In this document: positions 1-14,320 of the stretch, in pieces
Numbering within the stretch: the first letter of the stretch is position 1
How the letters are laid out: each line of letters starts with the position of its first letter
DNA from: Nematostella vectensis
Lineage: Eukaryota > Cnidaria > Anthozoa > Actiniaria > Edwardsiidae
Direction of reading: 5' to 3'
DNA: 64,000 nt
Assembly (NCBI RefSeq): GCF_932526225.1
Contig: NC_064039.1
Span: 16,362,639 to 16,426,638 of the forward strand
The notes under the pieces: generated by a model
Told to the model about the DNA's origin: nothing
The model's input: the letters and a program-made list of their open reading frames with translations, nothing else
Databases searched by the model: none
Position numbers and translations under genes: made by a program

Positions 1-2499
1 ACAAGCAAGCCGCAAGACAAGCAAGCCGCAAGACAAGCAAGCCGCAAGACAAGCAAGTCAAAAGACCAAGACAAGCAAGCCACAAGCCCCAAGACAAGCA
101 AGCTGCAAGCCCAAAGACAAGCAAGCTGCAAGACCAAGACAAGCAAGCCACAAGCCCCAAGACAAGCAAGCAACAAGCCCCAAGATAAGCAAGCAACAAG
201 CCCCAAGACAAGCAAGCAACAAGCCCCAAGACAAGCAAGCCGCAAGCCCCAAGACAAGCAAGCCGCAAGCCCCAAGACAAGCAAGGCGCAAGCCCCAAGA
301 CAAGCAAGCCGCAAGCCCCAAGACAAGCAAGCCGCAAGACCAAGACAAGCAGGCCGCAAGACCAAGACAAGCAAGCCGCAAGACCAAGACAAGCAAGCCG
401 CAAGACAAGCAAGACGCAAGACAAGCAAGCAGCAAGACGCAGAAAAGCAAGAACAAGCCAAGCAAGCTGCAAGACCAAGCCAAGCAAGATGCAAGACAAA
501 GACAAGCAAACCGCAAGACAAGCAAGCCGCAAGACAAGCAAGCCGCAAGACCAAGACAAGCAAGCTGCAAGACCAAGACAAGCAAGCTGCAAGACCAAGA
601 CAAGCAAGCTGCAAGACCAAGACAAGCAAGCCGCAAGACCAAGACAAGCAAGCCGCAAGAAAAAGACAAGCAAGCCGCAAGAAAAAGACAAGCAAGAACA
701 AGCCAAGCGAGCCGCAAGACCAAGACAAGCAAGCCGCAAGACCAGGACAAGCAAGCCGCAAGACAAAGACAAGCAAGCCGCAAGACCAAGACAAGCAGGC
801 CGCAAGACCAAGACAAGCAAGCCGCAAGCCCAAGACAAGCAAGCCGCAAGACAAGCAAGACGCAAGACAAGCAAGCAGCAAGACGCAAGACAAGCAAGCC
901 GGAAGACCAAGACAAGCAAGCCGCAAGAAAAAAACAACAAGCAAGAACAAGACAAGCAAGCCGCAAGACAAACAAGCCGCAAGACAAGCAAGACCAAGAC
1001 AAGCAAGCCACAAGAAAAAGACAAGCAAGCCGCAAGAAAAGGACAAGCAAGACCAAGACAAGCAAGCCGCAAGAAAAAGACAAGCAAGAACAAGACAAGC
1101 AAGCCGCAAGAAAAAGACAAGAAAGCCGCAAGACCAAGCCAAGAAAGCCGCAAGACCAAGCCAAGCAAGCCGCAAGACCAAGACAAGCAAGCCGCAAGAC
1201 CAAGACAAGCAAGCCGCAAGACCAAGACAAGCAGGCCGCAAGACCAAGACAAGCAAGCCGCAAGACCAAGACAAGCAAGCCGCAAGACGCAAGACAAGCA
1301 AGACGCAAGACAAGCAAGCAGCAAGACCAAGACAAGCAAGACCAAGACCAAGACAAGCCGCAAGAAAAAGACAAGCAAGAACAAGCCAAGCAAGCCGCAA
1401 GACCAAGCCAAGCAAGATGCAAGACCAAGAGAAGCAGGCCGCAAGACCAAGTCAAGCAAGCCGCAAGCCGCAAGACAAGCAAGCCGCAAGACAAGCAAGC
1501 CGCAAGACAAGCAAGACCAAGTCAAGCAAGCCGAAAGACCAAGACAAGCAAGCCACAAGACCAAGACAAGCAATCCGCAAGACCAAGACAAGCAAGCCGC
1601 AAGACCAAGACAAGCAAGCCGCAAGACCAAGACAAGCAAGACCAAGACAAGCAAGACCAAGACAAGCAAGCCGCAAGACCAAGACAAGCAAGACCAAGAC
1701 AAGCAAGCCGCAAGCCGCAAGAGAAGCAAGCCGCAAGACCAAGACAAGAAAGCCGCAAGACCAAGACAAGCAAGCCGCAAGACCAAGACAAGCAAGCCGC
1801 AAGCCACAAGACCAAGCCAAGCAAGCAGCAAGAAAAAGACAAGCAAGAACAAGCCAAGCAAGCCGCAAGAAAAAGACAAGCAAGACCAAGCCAAGCAAGC
1901 CGCAAGAACAAGCCAAGCAAGATGCAAGACAAAGACAACCAAGCCGCAAGACCAAGACAAGCAAGCCGCAAGCCGCAAGACAAGCAAGCCGCAAGACCAA
2001 GGCAAGCAATCCGCAAGACCAAGACAAGCAAGCCACAAGACCAAGACAAGCAAGCCACAAGACCAAGACAAGCAAGCCGCAAGACCAAGACAAGCAAGCC
2101 GCAAGACAAGCAGGCCGCAAGACCAAGACAAGCAAGCCGCAAGACTAAGACAAGCAAGCCGTAAGACAAGCAAGCCGCAAGACGCAAGACAAGCAAGCCA
2201 CAAGCCGCAAGAGAAGCAAGCCGCAAGACCAAGACAAGAAAGCCGCAAGACCAAGACAAGCAAGCCGCAAGACCAAGACAAGCAAGCCGCAAGCCACAAG
2301 ACCAAGCCAAGCAAGCAGCAAGAAAAAGACAAGCAAGAACAAGCCAAGCAAGCCGCAAGAAAAAGACAAGCAAGACCAAGCCAAGCAAGCCGCAAGAACA
2401 AGCCAAGCAAGATGCAAGACAAAGACAAGCAAGCCGCAAGACCAAGACAAGCAAGATGCAAGACAAAGACAAGCAAGCCGCACTACCAAGACAAGCAAG

Positions 2500-5400
2500 C
2501 CGCAAGCCGCAAGACAAGCAAGCCGCAAGACCAGGACAAGCAAGCCGCAAGACCAAGACAAGCAAGCCGCAAGACCAAGACAAGCAAGCCGCAAGACCAA
2601 GACAAGCACGCCGCAAGACCAAGACGAGCAGGCCGCAAGACCAAGACGAGCAGGCCGCAAGACCAAGACAAGCAAGCAGCAAGACGCAAGACAAGCAAGC
2701 AGCAAGACGCAAGACAAGCAAGCCGCAAGACAAGCAAGCCGCAAGACAAGCAAGCCGCAAGACAAGCAAGCCGCAAGACCAAGACAAGCAAGCCGCAAGA
2801 CCAGCAAGACCAAGACAAGCAAGACTCAAGAAAAAGACAAGCAAGGCCAAGCCAAGCAAGCCGCAAGGCCAAGACAAGCAAGGCCAAGCCAAGCAAGCCG
2901 CAAGGCCAAGACAAGCAAGCCACAAGACCAAGACAAGCAAGCCACAAGACCAAGACAAGCAAGAACAAGCCAAGCAAGCTGCAAGAAAAAGACAGGCAAG
3001 ACCAAGACAAGCAAGCCGCAAGCCACAAGACCAAGACAAGCAAGCAGCAAGAAAAAGACAAGCAAGAACAAGCCAAGCAAGCCGCAAGAAAAAGACAAGC
3101 AAGAACAAGCCAAGCAAGCCGCAAGACCAGGGCAAGCAAGCCGCAAGACCAAGACAAGCAAGCCGCAAGACAAGCAAGCCGCAAGACAAGCAAGCCGCAA
3201 GACAAGCAAGCCGCAAGACAAGCAAGTCAAAAGACCAAGACAAGCAATCCGCAAGACCAAGAAAAGCAAGCCGCAAGACCAAGACAAGCAAGCCGCAAGA
3301 CCAAGACAAGCAAGCCGCAAGACCAAGACAAGCAAGCCGCAAGACCAAGACAAGCAAGCCGCAAGACCAAGACAAGCAAGCCGCAAGACCAAGACAAGCA
3401 AGCCGCAAGACCAAGACAAGCAAGACCAAGACAAGCAAGCCGCAAGACCAAGACAAGCAAGACCAAGACAAGCAAGCCGAAAGAGAAGCAAGCCGCAAGA
3501 CCAAGACAAGCAAGCCGCAAGACAAAGACAAGCAAGCCGCAAGACCAAGACAAGCAAGACGCAAGACAGGCAAGCCACAAGCCGCAAGACCAGGACAAGC
3601 AAGCCGCAAGACCAAGACAAGCAAGCCGCAAGACCAAGACAAGCAAGCCGCAAGACAAGCAAGACGCAAGACAAGCAAGCAGCAAGACGCAGAAAAGCAA
3701 GAACAAGCCAAGCAAGCTGCAAGACCAAGCCAAGCAAGATGCAAGACAAAGACAAGCAATCCGCAAGACAAGCAAGCCGCAAGACAAGCAAGCTGCAAGA
3801 CCAAGACAAGCAAGCCGCAAGACCAAGACAAGCAAGCCGCAAGACCAAGACAAGCAAGAACAAGACAAGCAAGCCGCAAGAAAAAGACAAGCAAGAACAA
3901 GCCAAGCAAGCCGCAAGACCAAGACAAGCAAGCCGCAAGACCAGGACAAGCAAGCCGCAAGACAAAGACAAGCAAGCCGCAAGACAAAGACAAGCAAGCC
4001 GCAAGACCAAGACAAGCAAGCCGCAAGACCAAGACAAGCAAGCCGCAAGACCAAGACAAGCAGGCCGCAAGACCAAGACAAGCAAGCCGCAAGCCCAAGA
4101 CAAGCAAGCCGCAAGCCCAAGACAAGCAAGCCGCAAGACAAGCAAGCAGCAAGACGCAAGACAAGCAAGCCGCAAGACCAAGACAAGAAAGCCGCAAGAC
4201 CAAGACAAGCAGGCCGCAAGACCAAGACAAGCAAGCCGCAAGACCAAGACAAGCAAGCCGCAAGATGCAAGACGAGCAAGACGCAAGACAAGCAAGCAGC
4301 AAGACGCAAGACAAGCAAGCCGCAAGACCAAGACAAGCAAGACGCAAGACCAGCAAGACCAAGACAAGCAAGCTGCAAGAAAAAGACAAGCAAGAACAAG
4401 ACAAGCAAGCGGCAAGAAAAAGACAAGCAAGGCCAAGCCAAGCAAGCCGCAAGGCCAAGACAAGCAAGCCGCAAGACCAAGACAAGCAAGCCACAAGACC
4501 AAGACAAGCAAGCCACAAGACCAAGACAAGCAAGCCACAAGACCAAGACAAGCAAGCCGCAAGACCAAGACAAGCAAGCCGCAAGACCAAGACAAGCAAG
4601 CCACAGAACAAGACAAGCAAGCCGCAAGACCAGGACAAGCAAGCCGCAAGACCAAGACAAGCAAGCCGCAAGACCAAGACAAGCAAGCCGCAAGACAAGC
4701 AAGTCGCAAGACCAAGACAAGCAAGCCGCAAGCCCCAAGACAAGCAAGCCGCAAGCCCCAAGACAAGCAAGCCGCAAGCCCCAAGACAAGCAAGCCGCAA
4801 GCCCCAAGACAAGCAAGCCGCAAGCCCCAAGACAAGCAAGCCGCAAGACCAAGACAAGCAAGCTGCAAGACCAAGACAAGCAAGCTGCAAGACCAAGACA
4901 AGCAAGCTGCAAGACCAAGACAAGCAAGCTGCAAGACAAGCAAGACCAAGAAAAGCAAGCCGCAAGAAAAAGACAAGCAAGCCGCAAGAAAAAGACAAGC
5001 AAGCCGCAAGACCAAGACAAGCAAGCCGCAAGACCAAGACAAGCAAGCCGCAAGAAAAAGACAAGCAAGCCGCAAGAAAAAGACAAGCAAGAACAAGACA
5101 AGCAAGACCAAGACAAGCAAGCCTCAAGACCAAGACAAGCAAGCCTCAAGACCAAGACAAGCAAGCAGCAAGACCAAGGCAAGCAAGCCGCAAGACCAAG
5201 ACAAGCAGGCCGCAAGACCAAGACAAGCAAGACCAAGACAAGCAAGCCACAAGAAAAAGACAAGCAAGCCGCAAGACCAAGACAAGCAAGCCGCAAGAAA
5301 AAGACAAGCAAGCCGCAGGAAAAAGACAATCAAGCCGAAAGGCCAAGACAAGCAAGCCGCAAGACCAAGACAAGAAAGCCGCGAGACCAAGACAAGAAAG

Positions 5401-8400
5401 CCGCAAGACCAAGACAAGCAAGCCGCAAGACCAAAATAAGCAAGCCGCAAGACCAAAATAAGCAAGCCGCAAGACCAAAATAAGCAAGCCACAGAACAAG
5501 ACAAGCAAGCCACAGAACAAGACAAGCAAGCAGCAAGACCAAGACAAGCAAGCAGCAAGACCAAGACAAGCAAGCAGCAAGACAAGCAAGCCGCAAGACA
5601 AGCAAGCCGCAAGACAAGCAAGTCGCAAGACAAGCAAGCCACAAGCCCCAAGACAAGCAAGCCACAAGCCCCAAGACAAGCAAGCTGCAAGCCCCAAGAC
5701 AAGCAAGCTGCAAGACCAAGACAAGCAAGCCACAAGCCCCAAGACAAGCAAGCCACAAGCCCCAAGACAAGCAAGCAACAAGCCCCAAGACAAGCAAGCA
5801 ACAAACCCCAAGACAAGCAAGCAACAAGCCCCAAGACAAGCAAGCAACAAGCCCCAAGACAAGCAAGCTGCAAGCCCCAAGACAAGCAAGCCGCAAACCC
5901 CAAGACAAGCAAGCCGCAAGACCAAGACAAGCAAGCCGCAAGACCAAGACAAGCAAGCTGCAAGACCAAGACAAGCAAGCTGCAAGACAAGCAAGACCAA
6001 GACAAGCAAGCCGCAAGAAAAAGACAAGCAAGAACAAGACAAGCAAGCCGCAAGAAAAAGACAAGCAAGAACAAGACAAGCAAGCCGCAAGAAAAAGACA
6101 AGAAAGCCGCAAGACCGAGTCAAGCAAGCCGCAAGACCAAGACAACCAAGCCGCAAGACCGAGCCAAGCAAGCCGCAAGACCAAGACAAGCAAGCCGCAA
6201 AACCAAGACAAGCAAGCCGCAAGACCAGGACAAGCAAGCCACAAGACCAAGACAAGCAAGCCACAAGACCAAGACAAGCAAGCCGCAAGACCAAGACAAG
6301 CAAGCCGCAAGACCAAGACAAGCAAGCCACAGAACAAGACAAGCAAGCCGCAAGACCAGGACAAGCAAGCCGCAAGACCAAGACAAGCAAGCAGCAAGAC
6401 CAAGACAAGCAAGCCGCAAGACCAAGACAAGCAAGCCGCAAGACAAGCAAGTCGCAAGACCAAGACAAGCAAGCCGCAAGCCCCAAGACAAGCAAGCCGC
6501 AAGCCCCAAGACAAGCAAGCCGCAAGCCCCAAGACAAGCAAGCCGCAAGCCCCAAGACAAGCAAGCCGCAAGCCCTAAGACAAGCAAGCCGCAAGACCAA
6601 GACAAGCAAGCTGCAAGACCAAGACAAGCAAGCTGCAAGACCAAGACAAGCAAGCTGCAAGACCAAGACAAGCAAGCTGCAAGACAAGCAAGACCAAGAA
6701 AAGCAAGCCGCAAGAAAAAGACAAGCAAGCCGCAAGAAAAAGACAAGCAAGCCGCAAGACCAAGACAAGCAAGCCGCAAGACCAAGACAAGCAAGCCGCA
6801 AGAAAAAGACAAGCAAGCCGCAAGAAAAAGACAAGCAAGAACAAGACAAGCAAGACCAAGACAAGCAAGCCTCAAGACCAAGACAAGCAAGCCTCAAGAC
6901 CAAGACAAGCAAGCAGCAAGACCAAGGCAAGCAAGCCGCAAGACCAAGACAAGCAAGCCGCAAGACCAAGACAAGCAAGACCAAGACAAGCAAGCCACAA
7001 GAAAAAGACAAGCAAGCCGCAAGACCAAGACAAGCAAGCCGCAAGAAAAAGACAAGCAAGCCGCAGGAAAAAGACAAGCAAGCCGAAAGGCCAAGACAAG
7101 CAAGCCGCAAGACCAAGACAAGAAAGCCGCGAGACCAAGACAAGAAAGCCGCAAGACCAAGACAAGCAAGCCGCAAGACCAAAATAAGCAAGCCGCAAGA
7201 CCAAAATAAGCAAGCCGCAAGACCAAAATAAGCAAGCCACAGAACAAGACAAGCAAGCCACAGAACAAGACAAGCAAGCAGCAAGACCAAGACAAGCAAG
7301 CAGCAAGACCAAGACAAGCAAGCCGCAAGACAAGCAAGCCGCAAGACAAGCAAGTCGCAAGACCAAGACAAGCAAGACACAAGCCCCAAGACAAGCAAGC
7401 CACAAGCCCCAAGACAAGCAAGCCACAAGCCCCAAGACAAGCAAGCTGCAAGCCCCAAGACAAGCAAGCTGCAAGACCAAGACAAGCAAGCCACAAGCCC
7501 CAAGACAAGCAAGCCACAAGCCCCAAGACAAGCAAGCAACAAGCCCCAAGACAAGCAAGCAACAAACCCCAAGACAAGCAAGCAACAAGCCCCAAGACAA
7601 GCAAGCAACAAGCCCCAAGAAAAGCAAGCTGCAAGCCCCAAGACAAGCAAGCCGCAAGCCCCAAGACAAGCAAGCCGCAAGACCAAGACAAGCAAGCCGC
7701 AAGACCAAGACAAGCAAGCTGCAAGACCAAGACAAGCAAGCTGCAAGACAAGCAAGACCAAGACAAGCAAGCCGCAAGAAAAAGACAAGCAAGAACAAGA
7801 CAAGCAAGCCGCAAGAAAAAGACAAGCAAGAACAAGACAAGCAAGCCGCAAGAAAAAGACAAGAAAGCCGCAAGACCGAGTCAAGCAAGCCGCAAGACCA
7901 AGACAAGCAAGCCGCAAGACCAAGACAACCAAGCCGCAAGACCGAGCCAAGCAAGCCGCAAGACCAAGACAAGCAAGCCGCAAAACCAAGACAAGCAAGC
8001 CGCAAGACCAGGACAAGCAAGCCACAAGCCGCAAGACAAGCAAGCCGCAAGACCAAGACAAGCAAGCCGCAAGACCAAGACAAGCAGGCCGCAAGACCAA
8101 GACAAGCAAGCCGCAAGACTAAGACAAGCAAGCCGTAAGACAAGCAAGCCGCAAGACGCAAGACAAGCAAGCCGCAAGCCGCAAGACCAGGACAAGCAAG
8201 CCGCAAAACAAAGACAAGCAGGCCGCAAGACCAAGACAAGCAGGCCGCAAGACCAAGACAAGCAAGCCACAAGACCAAGACAAGCAAGCTGCAAGCCGCA
8301 AGACAAGCAAGCCGCAAGACAAGCAAGACGCAAGACAAGCAAGACCAAGACAAGCAAGCCGCAAGAAAAAGACAAGCAAGAACAAGACAAGCAAGCCGCA

Positions 8401-11400
8401 AGAAAAAGACAAGCAAGGCCAAGTCAAGCAAGCCGCAAGGCCAAGCCAAGCAAGCCGCAAGGCCAAGCCAAGCAAGCCGCAAGGCCAAGCCAAGCAAGCC
8501 GCAAGGCCAAGCCAAGCAAGCCGCAAGGCCAAGACAAGCAAGCCGCAAGACCAAGACAAGCAAGCCACAAGACCAAGACAAGCAAGCCGCAAGACCAAGA
8601 CAAGCAAGCCACAAGACCAAGACAAGCAAGCCACAAGACCAAGACAAGCAAGCCACAAGACAAAGCCAAGGAAGCCACAAGACCAAGACAAGCAAGCCAC
8701 AAGACAAAGCCAAGGAAGCCGAAAGAAAAAGACAAGCAAGAACAAGCCAAGCAAGCTGCAAGAAAAAGACAGGCAAGACCAAGACAAGCAAGCCGCAAGC
8801 CGCAAGACAAGCAAGCAGCAAGCCAAGCAAGCCGCAAGACCAAGACAAGCAAGCCGCAAGACCAAGACAAGCAAGCCGCAAGAAAAAGACAAGCAAGAAC
8901 AAGACAAGCAAGCTGCAAGACCAAGCCAAGCAAGATGCAAGACAAAGACAAGCAAGCCGCAAGACAAGCAAGTTGCAAGACCAAGACAAGCAAGCCGCAA
9001 GACCAAGACAAGCAAGCCGCAAGACCAAGACAAGCAAGCCACAAGACGCAAGACAAGCAAGCCGCAAGACAAGCAAGCTGCAAGAAAAAGACAAGCAAGA
9101 ACAAGCCAAGCAAGCCGCAAGACCAATACAAGCAAGCCGCAAGACAAGCAAGCCGCAAGACCAAGACAAGCAAGAACAAGCCAAGCAAGATGCAAGACCA
9201 AGAAAAGCAAGCCGCAAGACCAAGACAAGCAAGCCGCAAGACCAAGGCAAGCAAGCCTGAAGACCAAGACAAACAAGTAGCAAGACCAAGACAAGCAAGA
9301 CAAAGACAAGCAAGCCGCAAGAAAAAGACAAGCAAGACCAAGACAAGCAAGCCGCAAGCCGCAAGACAAGCAAGCCGCAAGACCAAGACAAGCAAGCCGC
9401 AAGACCAAGACAAGCAAGCCGCAAGACCAAGACAAGCAAGCCGCAAGACAAGCAGGCCGCAAGACCAAGACAAGCAAGCCGCAAGACTAAGACAAGCAAG
9501 CCGTAATACAAGCAAGCCGCAAGACGCAAGACAAGCAAGCCACAAGCCGCAAGACAAGCAAGCCGCAAGACCAGGACAAGCAAGCCGCAAGACAAAGACA
9601 AGCAAGCCGCAAGACCAAGACAAGCAAGCTGCAAGACCAAGACAAGCAGGCCGCAAGACCAAGACAAGCAAGCCGCAAGACCAAGACAAGCAAGCCGCAA
9701 GACGCAAGACGAGCAAGACGCAAGACAAGCAAGCAGCAAGACGCAAGACAAGCAAGCCGCAAGACCAAGACAAGCAAGCCGCAAGACCAAGACAAGCAAG
9801 CCGCAAGACCAGCAAGACCAAGACAAGCAAGCCGCAAGAAAAAGACAAGCAAGAACAAGACAAGCAAGCGGCAAGAAAAAGACAAGCAAGCGGCAAGCCA
9901 AGCAAGCCGCAAGGCCAAGCCAAGCAAGCCGCAAGGCAAAGAGAAGCAAGCCGCAAGACCAAGACAAGGAAGCCGCAAGACCAAGACAAGCAAGCCACAA
10001 GACCAAGACAAGCAAGCCACAAGACAAAGCCAAGGAAGCCGAAAGAAAAAGACAAGCAAGAACAAGCCAAGCAAGCTGCAAGAAAAGGACAGGCAAGACC
10101 AAGACAAGCAAGCCGCAAGACAAGGAAGCCGCAAGACAAGGAAGCCGCAAGCCCAAGACAAGCAAGCAGCAAGAAAAAGACAAGCAAGACAAAGGCAACC
10201 AAGCCGCAAGACCAAGACAAGCAAGCCGCAAGACCAAGACAAGCAAGCCGCAAGCCGCAAGAGAAGCAAGCCGCAAGACCAAGACAAGCAAGCCACAAGA
10301 CCAAGACAAGCAAGCCGCAAGACCAAGACAAGCAAGCCGCAAGACAAGCAGGCCGCAAGACCAAGACAAGCAAGCCGCAAGACTAAGACAAGCAAGCCGT
10401 AAGACAAGCAAGCCGCAAGACGCAAGACAAGCAAGCCACAAGCCGTAAGCCGCAAGACAAGCAAGCCGCAAGACAAGCAAGCCACAAGCCGCAAGCCGCA
10501 AGACAAGCAAGCCGCAAGACCAGGACAAGCAAGCCGCAAGACCAAGACAAGCAAGCCGCAAGACCAAGACAAGCAAGCCGCAAGACGCAAGGCAAGCAAG
10601 CCTGAAGACCAAGACAAACAAGTAGCAAGACCAAGACAAGCAAGACAAAGACAAGCAAGCCGCAAGAAAAAGACAAGCAAGACCAAGACAAGCAAGCCGC
10701 AAGCCGCAAGACAAGCAAGCCGCAAGACCAAGACAAGCAAGCCGCAAGACCAAGACAAGCAAGCCGCAAGCCGCAAGACAAGAAAGCCGCAAGACCAAGA
10801 CAAGCAAGCCGCAAGACAAGCAGGCCGCAAGACCAAGACAAGCAAGCCGCAAGACTAAGACAAGCAAGCCGTAATACAAGCAAGCCGCAAGACGCAAGAC
10901 AAGCAAGCCACAAGCCGCAAGACAAGCAAGCCGCAAGACCAGGACAAGCAGGCCGCAAGACCAAGACAAGCAAGCTGCAAGACCAAGACAAGCAAGCCGC
11001 AAGACGCAAGACGAGCAAGACGCAAGACAAGCAAGCAGCAAGACGCAAGACAAGCAAGCAGCAAGACTCAAGACAAGCAAGCCGCAAGACCAAGACAAGC
11101 AAGCCGCAAGACCAAGACAAGCAAGCCGCAAGACCAGCAAGACCAAGACAAGCAAGCCGCAAGAAAAAGACAAGCAAGAACAAGACAAGCAAGCGGCAAG
11201 AAAAAGACAAGCAAGCGGCAAGCCAAGCAAGCCGCAAGGCCAAGCCAAGCAAGCCGCAAGGCAAAGAGAAGCAAGCCGCAAGACCAAGACAAGGAAGCCG
11301 CAAGACCAAGACAAGCAAGCCACAAGACCAAGACAAGCAAGCCACAAGACCAAGACAAGCAAGCCACAAGACAAAGCCAAGGAAGCCGAAAGAAAAAGAC

Positions 11401-14320
11401 AAGCAAGAACAAGCCAAGCAAGCTGCAAGAAAAGGACAGGCAAGACCAAGACAAGCAAGCCGCAAGCCGCAAGACAAGCAAGCCGCAAGACAAGGAAGCC
11501 GCAAGCCGCAAGACAAGCAAGCCGCAAGACAAGGAAGCCGCAAGCCCAAGACAAGCAAGCAGCAAGAAAAAGACAAGCAAGAACAAGCCAAGCAAGCCGC
11601 AAGAAAAAGACAAGCAAGATGCAAGACAAAGACAACCAAGACGCAAGACCAAGACAAGCAAGCCGCAAGACCAAGACAAGCAAGCCGCAAGCCGCAAGAG
11701 AAGCAAACCGCAAGACCAAGACAAGCAAACCGCAAGACCAAGACAAGCAAGCCGCAAGACCAAGACAAGCAAGCCACAAGACCAAGACAAGCAAGCCGCA
11801 AGACCAAGACAAGCAAGCCGAAAGACAAGCAGGCCGCAAGACCAAGACAAGCAAGCCGCAAGACTAAGACAAGCAAGCCGTAAGACAAGCAAGCCGCAAG
11901 ACGCAAGACAAGCAAGCCACAAGCCGCAAGCCGCAAGACAAGCAAGCCGCAAGACCAGGACAAGCAAGCCGCAAGACCAAGACAAGCAAGCCGCAAGACC
12001 AAGACAAGCAAGCCGCAAGACGCAAGACGAGCAAGACGCAAGATAAGCAAGCAGCAAGACGCAAGACGAGCAAGACGCAAGACAAGCAAGCCGCAAGACC
12101 AAGACAAGCAAGCCGCAAGACCAGCAAGACCAAGACAAGCAAGCCGCAAGAAAAAGACAAGCAAGAACAAGACAAGCAAGCGGCAAGAAAAAGACAAGCA
12201 AGGCCAAGCCAAGCAAGCCGCAAGACCAAGACAAGCAAGCCACAAGACCAAGACAAGCAAGCCACAAGACCAAGACAAGCAAGCCACAAGACCAAGACAA
12301 GCAAGCCGCAAGACCAAGACAAGCAAGCCGCAAGACCAGGACAAGCAAGCCGCAAGACCAAGACAAGCAAGCCGCAAGACCAAGACAAGCAAGCCGCAAG
12401 ACCAGGACAAGCAAGCCGCAAGACCAAGACAAGCAAGCCGCAAGACCAAGACAAGCAAGCCGCAAGACCAAGACAAGCAAGCCGCAAGACCAAGACAAGC
12501 AAGCCGCCAGACAAGCAAGCCGCAAGACAAGCAAGCCGCAAGACAAGCAAGCCGCAAGACAAGCAAGCCGCAAGACAAGCAAGCCGCAAGACAAGCAAGC
12601 CGCAAGACAAGCAAGCCGCAAGACAAGAAGGTCGCAAGACCAAGACAAGCAAGCCACAAGCCCCAAGACAAGCAAGCCGCAAGCCCCAAGACAAGCAAGC
12701 CGCAAGACCAAGGCAAGCAAGCCACAAGACGCAAGACATGCAAGCCGCAAGACAAGCAAGACAAGCAAGCCGCAAGAAAAAGACAAGCAAGAACAAGCCA
12801 AGCAAGCCGCAAGAACAAGCCAAGCAAGATGCAAGACAAAGACAACCAAGCCGCAAGACCAAGACAAGCAAGCCGCAAGACCAAGACAAGCAAGCCGCAA
12901 GAAAAAGACAAGCAAGAACAAGCCAAGCAAGCCGCAAGAAAAAGACAAGCAAGACCAAGCCAAGCAAGCCGCAAGAACAAGCCAAGCAAGATGCAAGACA
13001 AAGACAACCAAGCCGCAAGACCAAGACAAGCAAGCCGCAAGACCAAGACAAGCAAGCCGCAAGACCAAGACAAGCAAGCCGCAAGAGAAGCAAACCGCAA
13101 GACCAAGACAAGCAAGCCGCAAGACCAAGACAAGCAAGCCGCAAGACCAAGACAAGCAAGCCACAAGACCAAGACAAGCAAGCCGCAAGACCAAGACAAG
13201 CAAGCCGCAAGACAAGCAGGCCGCAAGACCAAGACAAGCAAGCCGCAAGACGCAAGACGCAAGACAAGCAAGCCGCAACACCAGGACAAGCAAGCCGCAA
13301 GACAAAGACAAGCAAGCCGCAAGACCAAGACAAGCAAGCCGCAAGACCAAGACAAGCAAGCCGCAAGACCAAGACAAGCAAGCCGCAAGACCAAGACAAG
13401 CAAGCCGCAAGACGAGCAAGACGCAAGACAAGCAAGCAGCAAGACGCAAGACAAGCAAGCCGCAAGACCAAGACAAGCAAGCCGCAAGACCAGCAAGACC
13501 AAGACAAGCAAGCCGCAAGAAAAAGACAAGCAAGCCGCAAGACAAGCAGGCCGCAAGACCAAGACAAGCAAGCCGCAAGCCCCAAGACAAGCAAGCCGCA
13601 AGACCAAGGCAAGCAAGCCACAAGACGCAAGACATGCAAGCCGCAAGACAAGCAAGACAAGCAAGCCGCAAGAAAAAGACAAGCAAGAACAAGCCAAGCA
13701 AGCCGCAAGAACAAGCCAAGCAAGATGCTAGACAAAGACAACCAAGCCGCAAGACCAAGACAAGCAAGCCGCAAGACCAAGACAAGCAAGCCGCAAGAAA
13801 AAGACAAGCAAGAACAAGCCAAGCAAGCCGCAAGAAAAAGACAAGCAAGACCAAGCCAAGCAAGCCGCAAGAACAAGCCAAGCAAGATGCAAGACAAAGA
13901 CAACCAAGCCGCAAGACCAAGACAAGCAAGCCGCAAGACCAAGACAAGCAAGCCGCAAGACCAAGACAAGCAAGCCGCAAGAGAAGCAAACCGTAAGACC
14001 AAGACAAGCAAGCCGCAAGACCAAGACAAGCAAGCCGCAAGACCAAGACAAGCAAGCCACAAGACCAAGACAAGCAAGCCGCAAGACCAAGACAAGCAAG
14101 CCGCAAGACAAGCAGGCCGCAAGACCAAGACAAGCAAGCCGCAAGACGCAAGACGCAAGACAAGCAAGCCGCAACACCAGGACAAGCAAGCCGCAAGACA
14201 AAGACAAGCAAGCCGCAAGACCAAGACAAGCAAGCCGCAAGACCAAGACAAGCAAGCCGCAAGACCAAGACAAGCAAGCCGCAAGACCAAGACAAGCAAG
14301 CCGCAAGCCGCAAGACAAGC
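2500..14320 (+). repeat. Satellite macro-repeat, copy A (about 11.85 kb)
   Basis: Rare variants in this stretch recur in the same order about 11.82-11.94 kb downstream. Examples are the CACGCCGC variant at 2607 and 14430, GTCAAAAG at 3226 and 15049, the CCAAAATAAG cluster at 5431 and 17329, and the GACTAAGAC/GCCGTAAGAC block at 8119, 9487, 10382, 10855 and 11865 against 20061, 21362, 22264, 22707 and 23717. The offset drifts by tens of bases, which indicates small indels between copies. The left boundary is approximate: homology fades upstream of about 2500. Confidence 0.85.
4480..8110 (+). repeat. Nested 1.75-kb duplication within macro-repeat A
   Basis: Two adjacent blocks share the same succession of rare variants: CCACAGAAC at 4601 and 6327, the triple CCAAAATAAG cluster at 5431 and 7179, and the GACCGAGTC variant near 6114 and 7875. 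The spacing is 1.73-1.76 kb. The same pair recurs in copy B (clusters at 17329 and 19121), so the nested duplication predates the macro-duplication. Edges are approximate. Confidence 0.75.

Noticed and set aside
489-5483. 1664-codon plus-strand open frame of Lys/Gln/Arg/Ser-rich 22-residue repeats
   Set aside because: The same period is open in the other frames and strand. It follows from the T-free 22-bp unit, and unit-length changes of 1 and 6 bp show no frame conservation.
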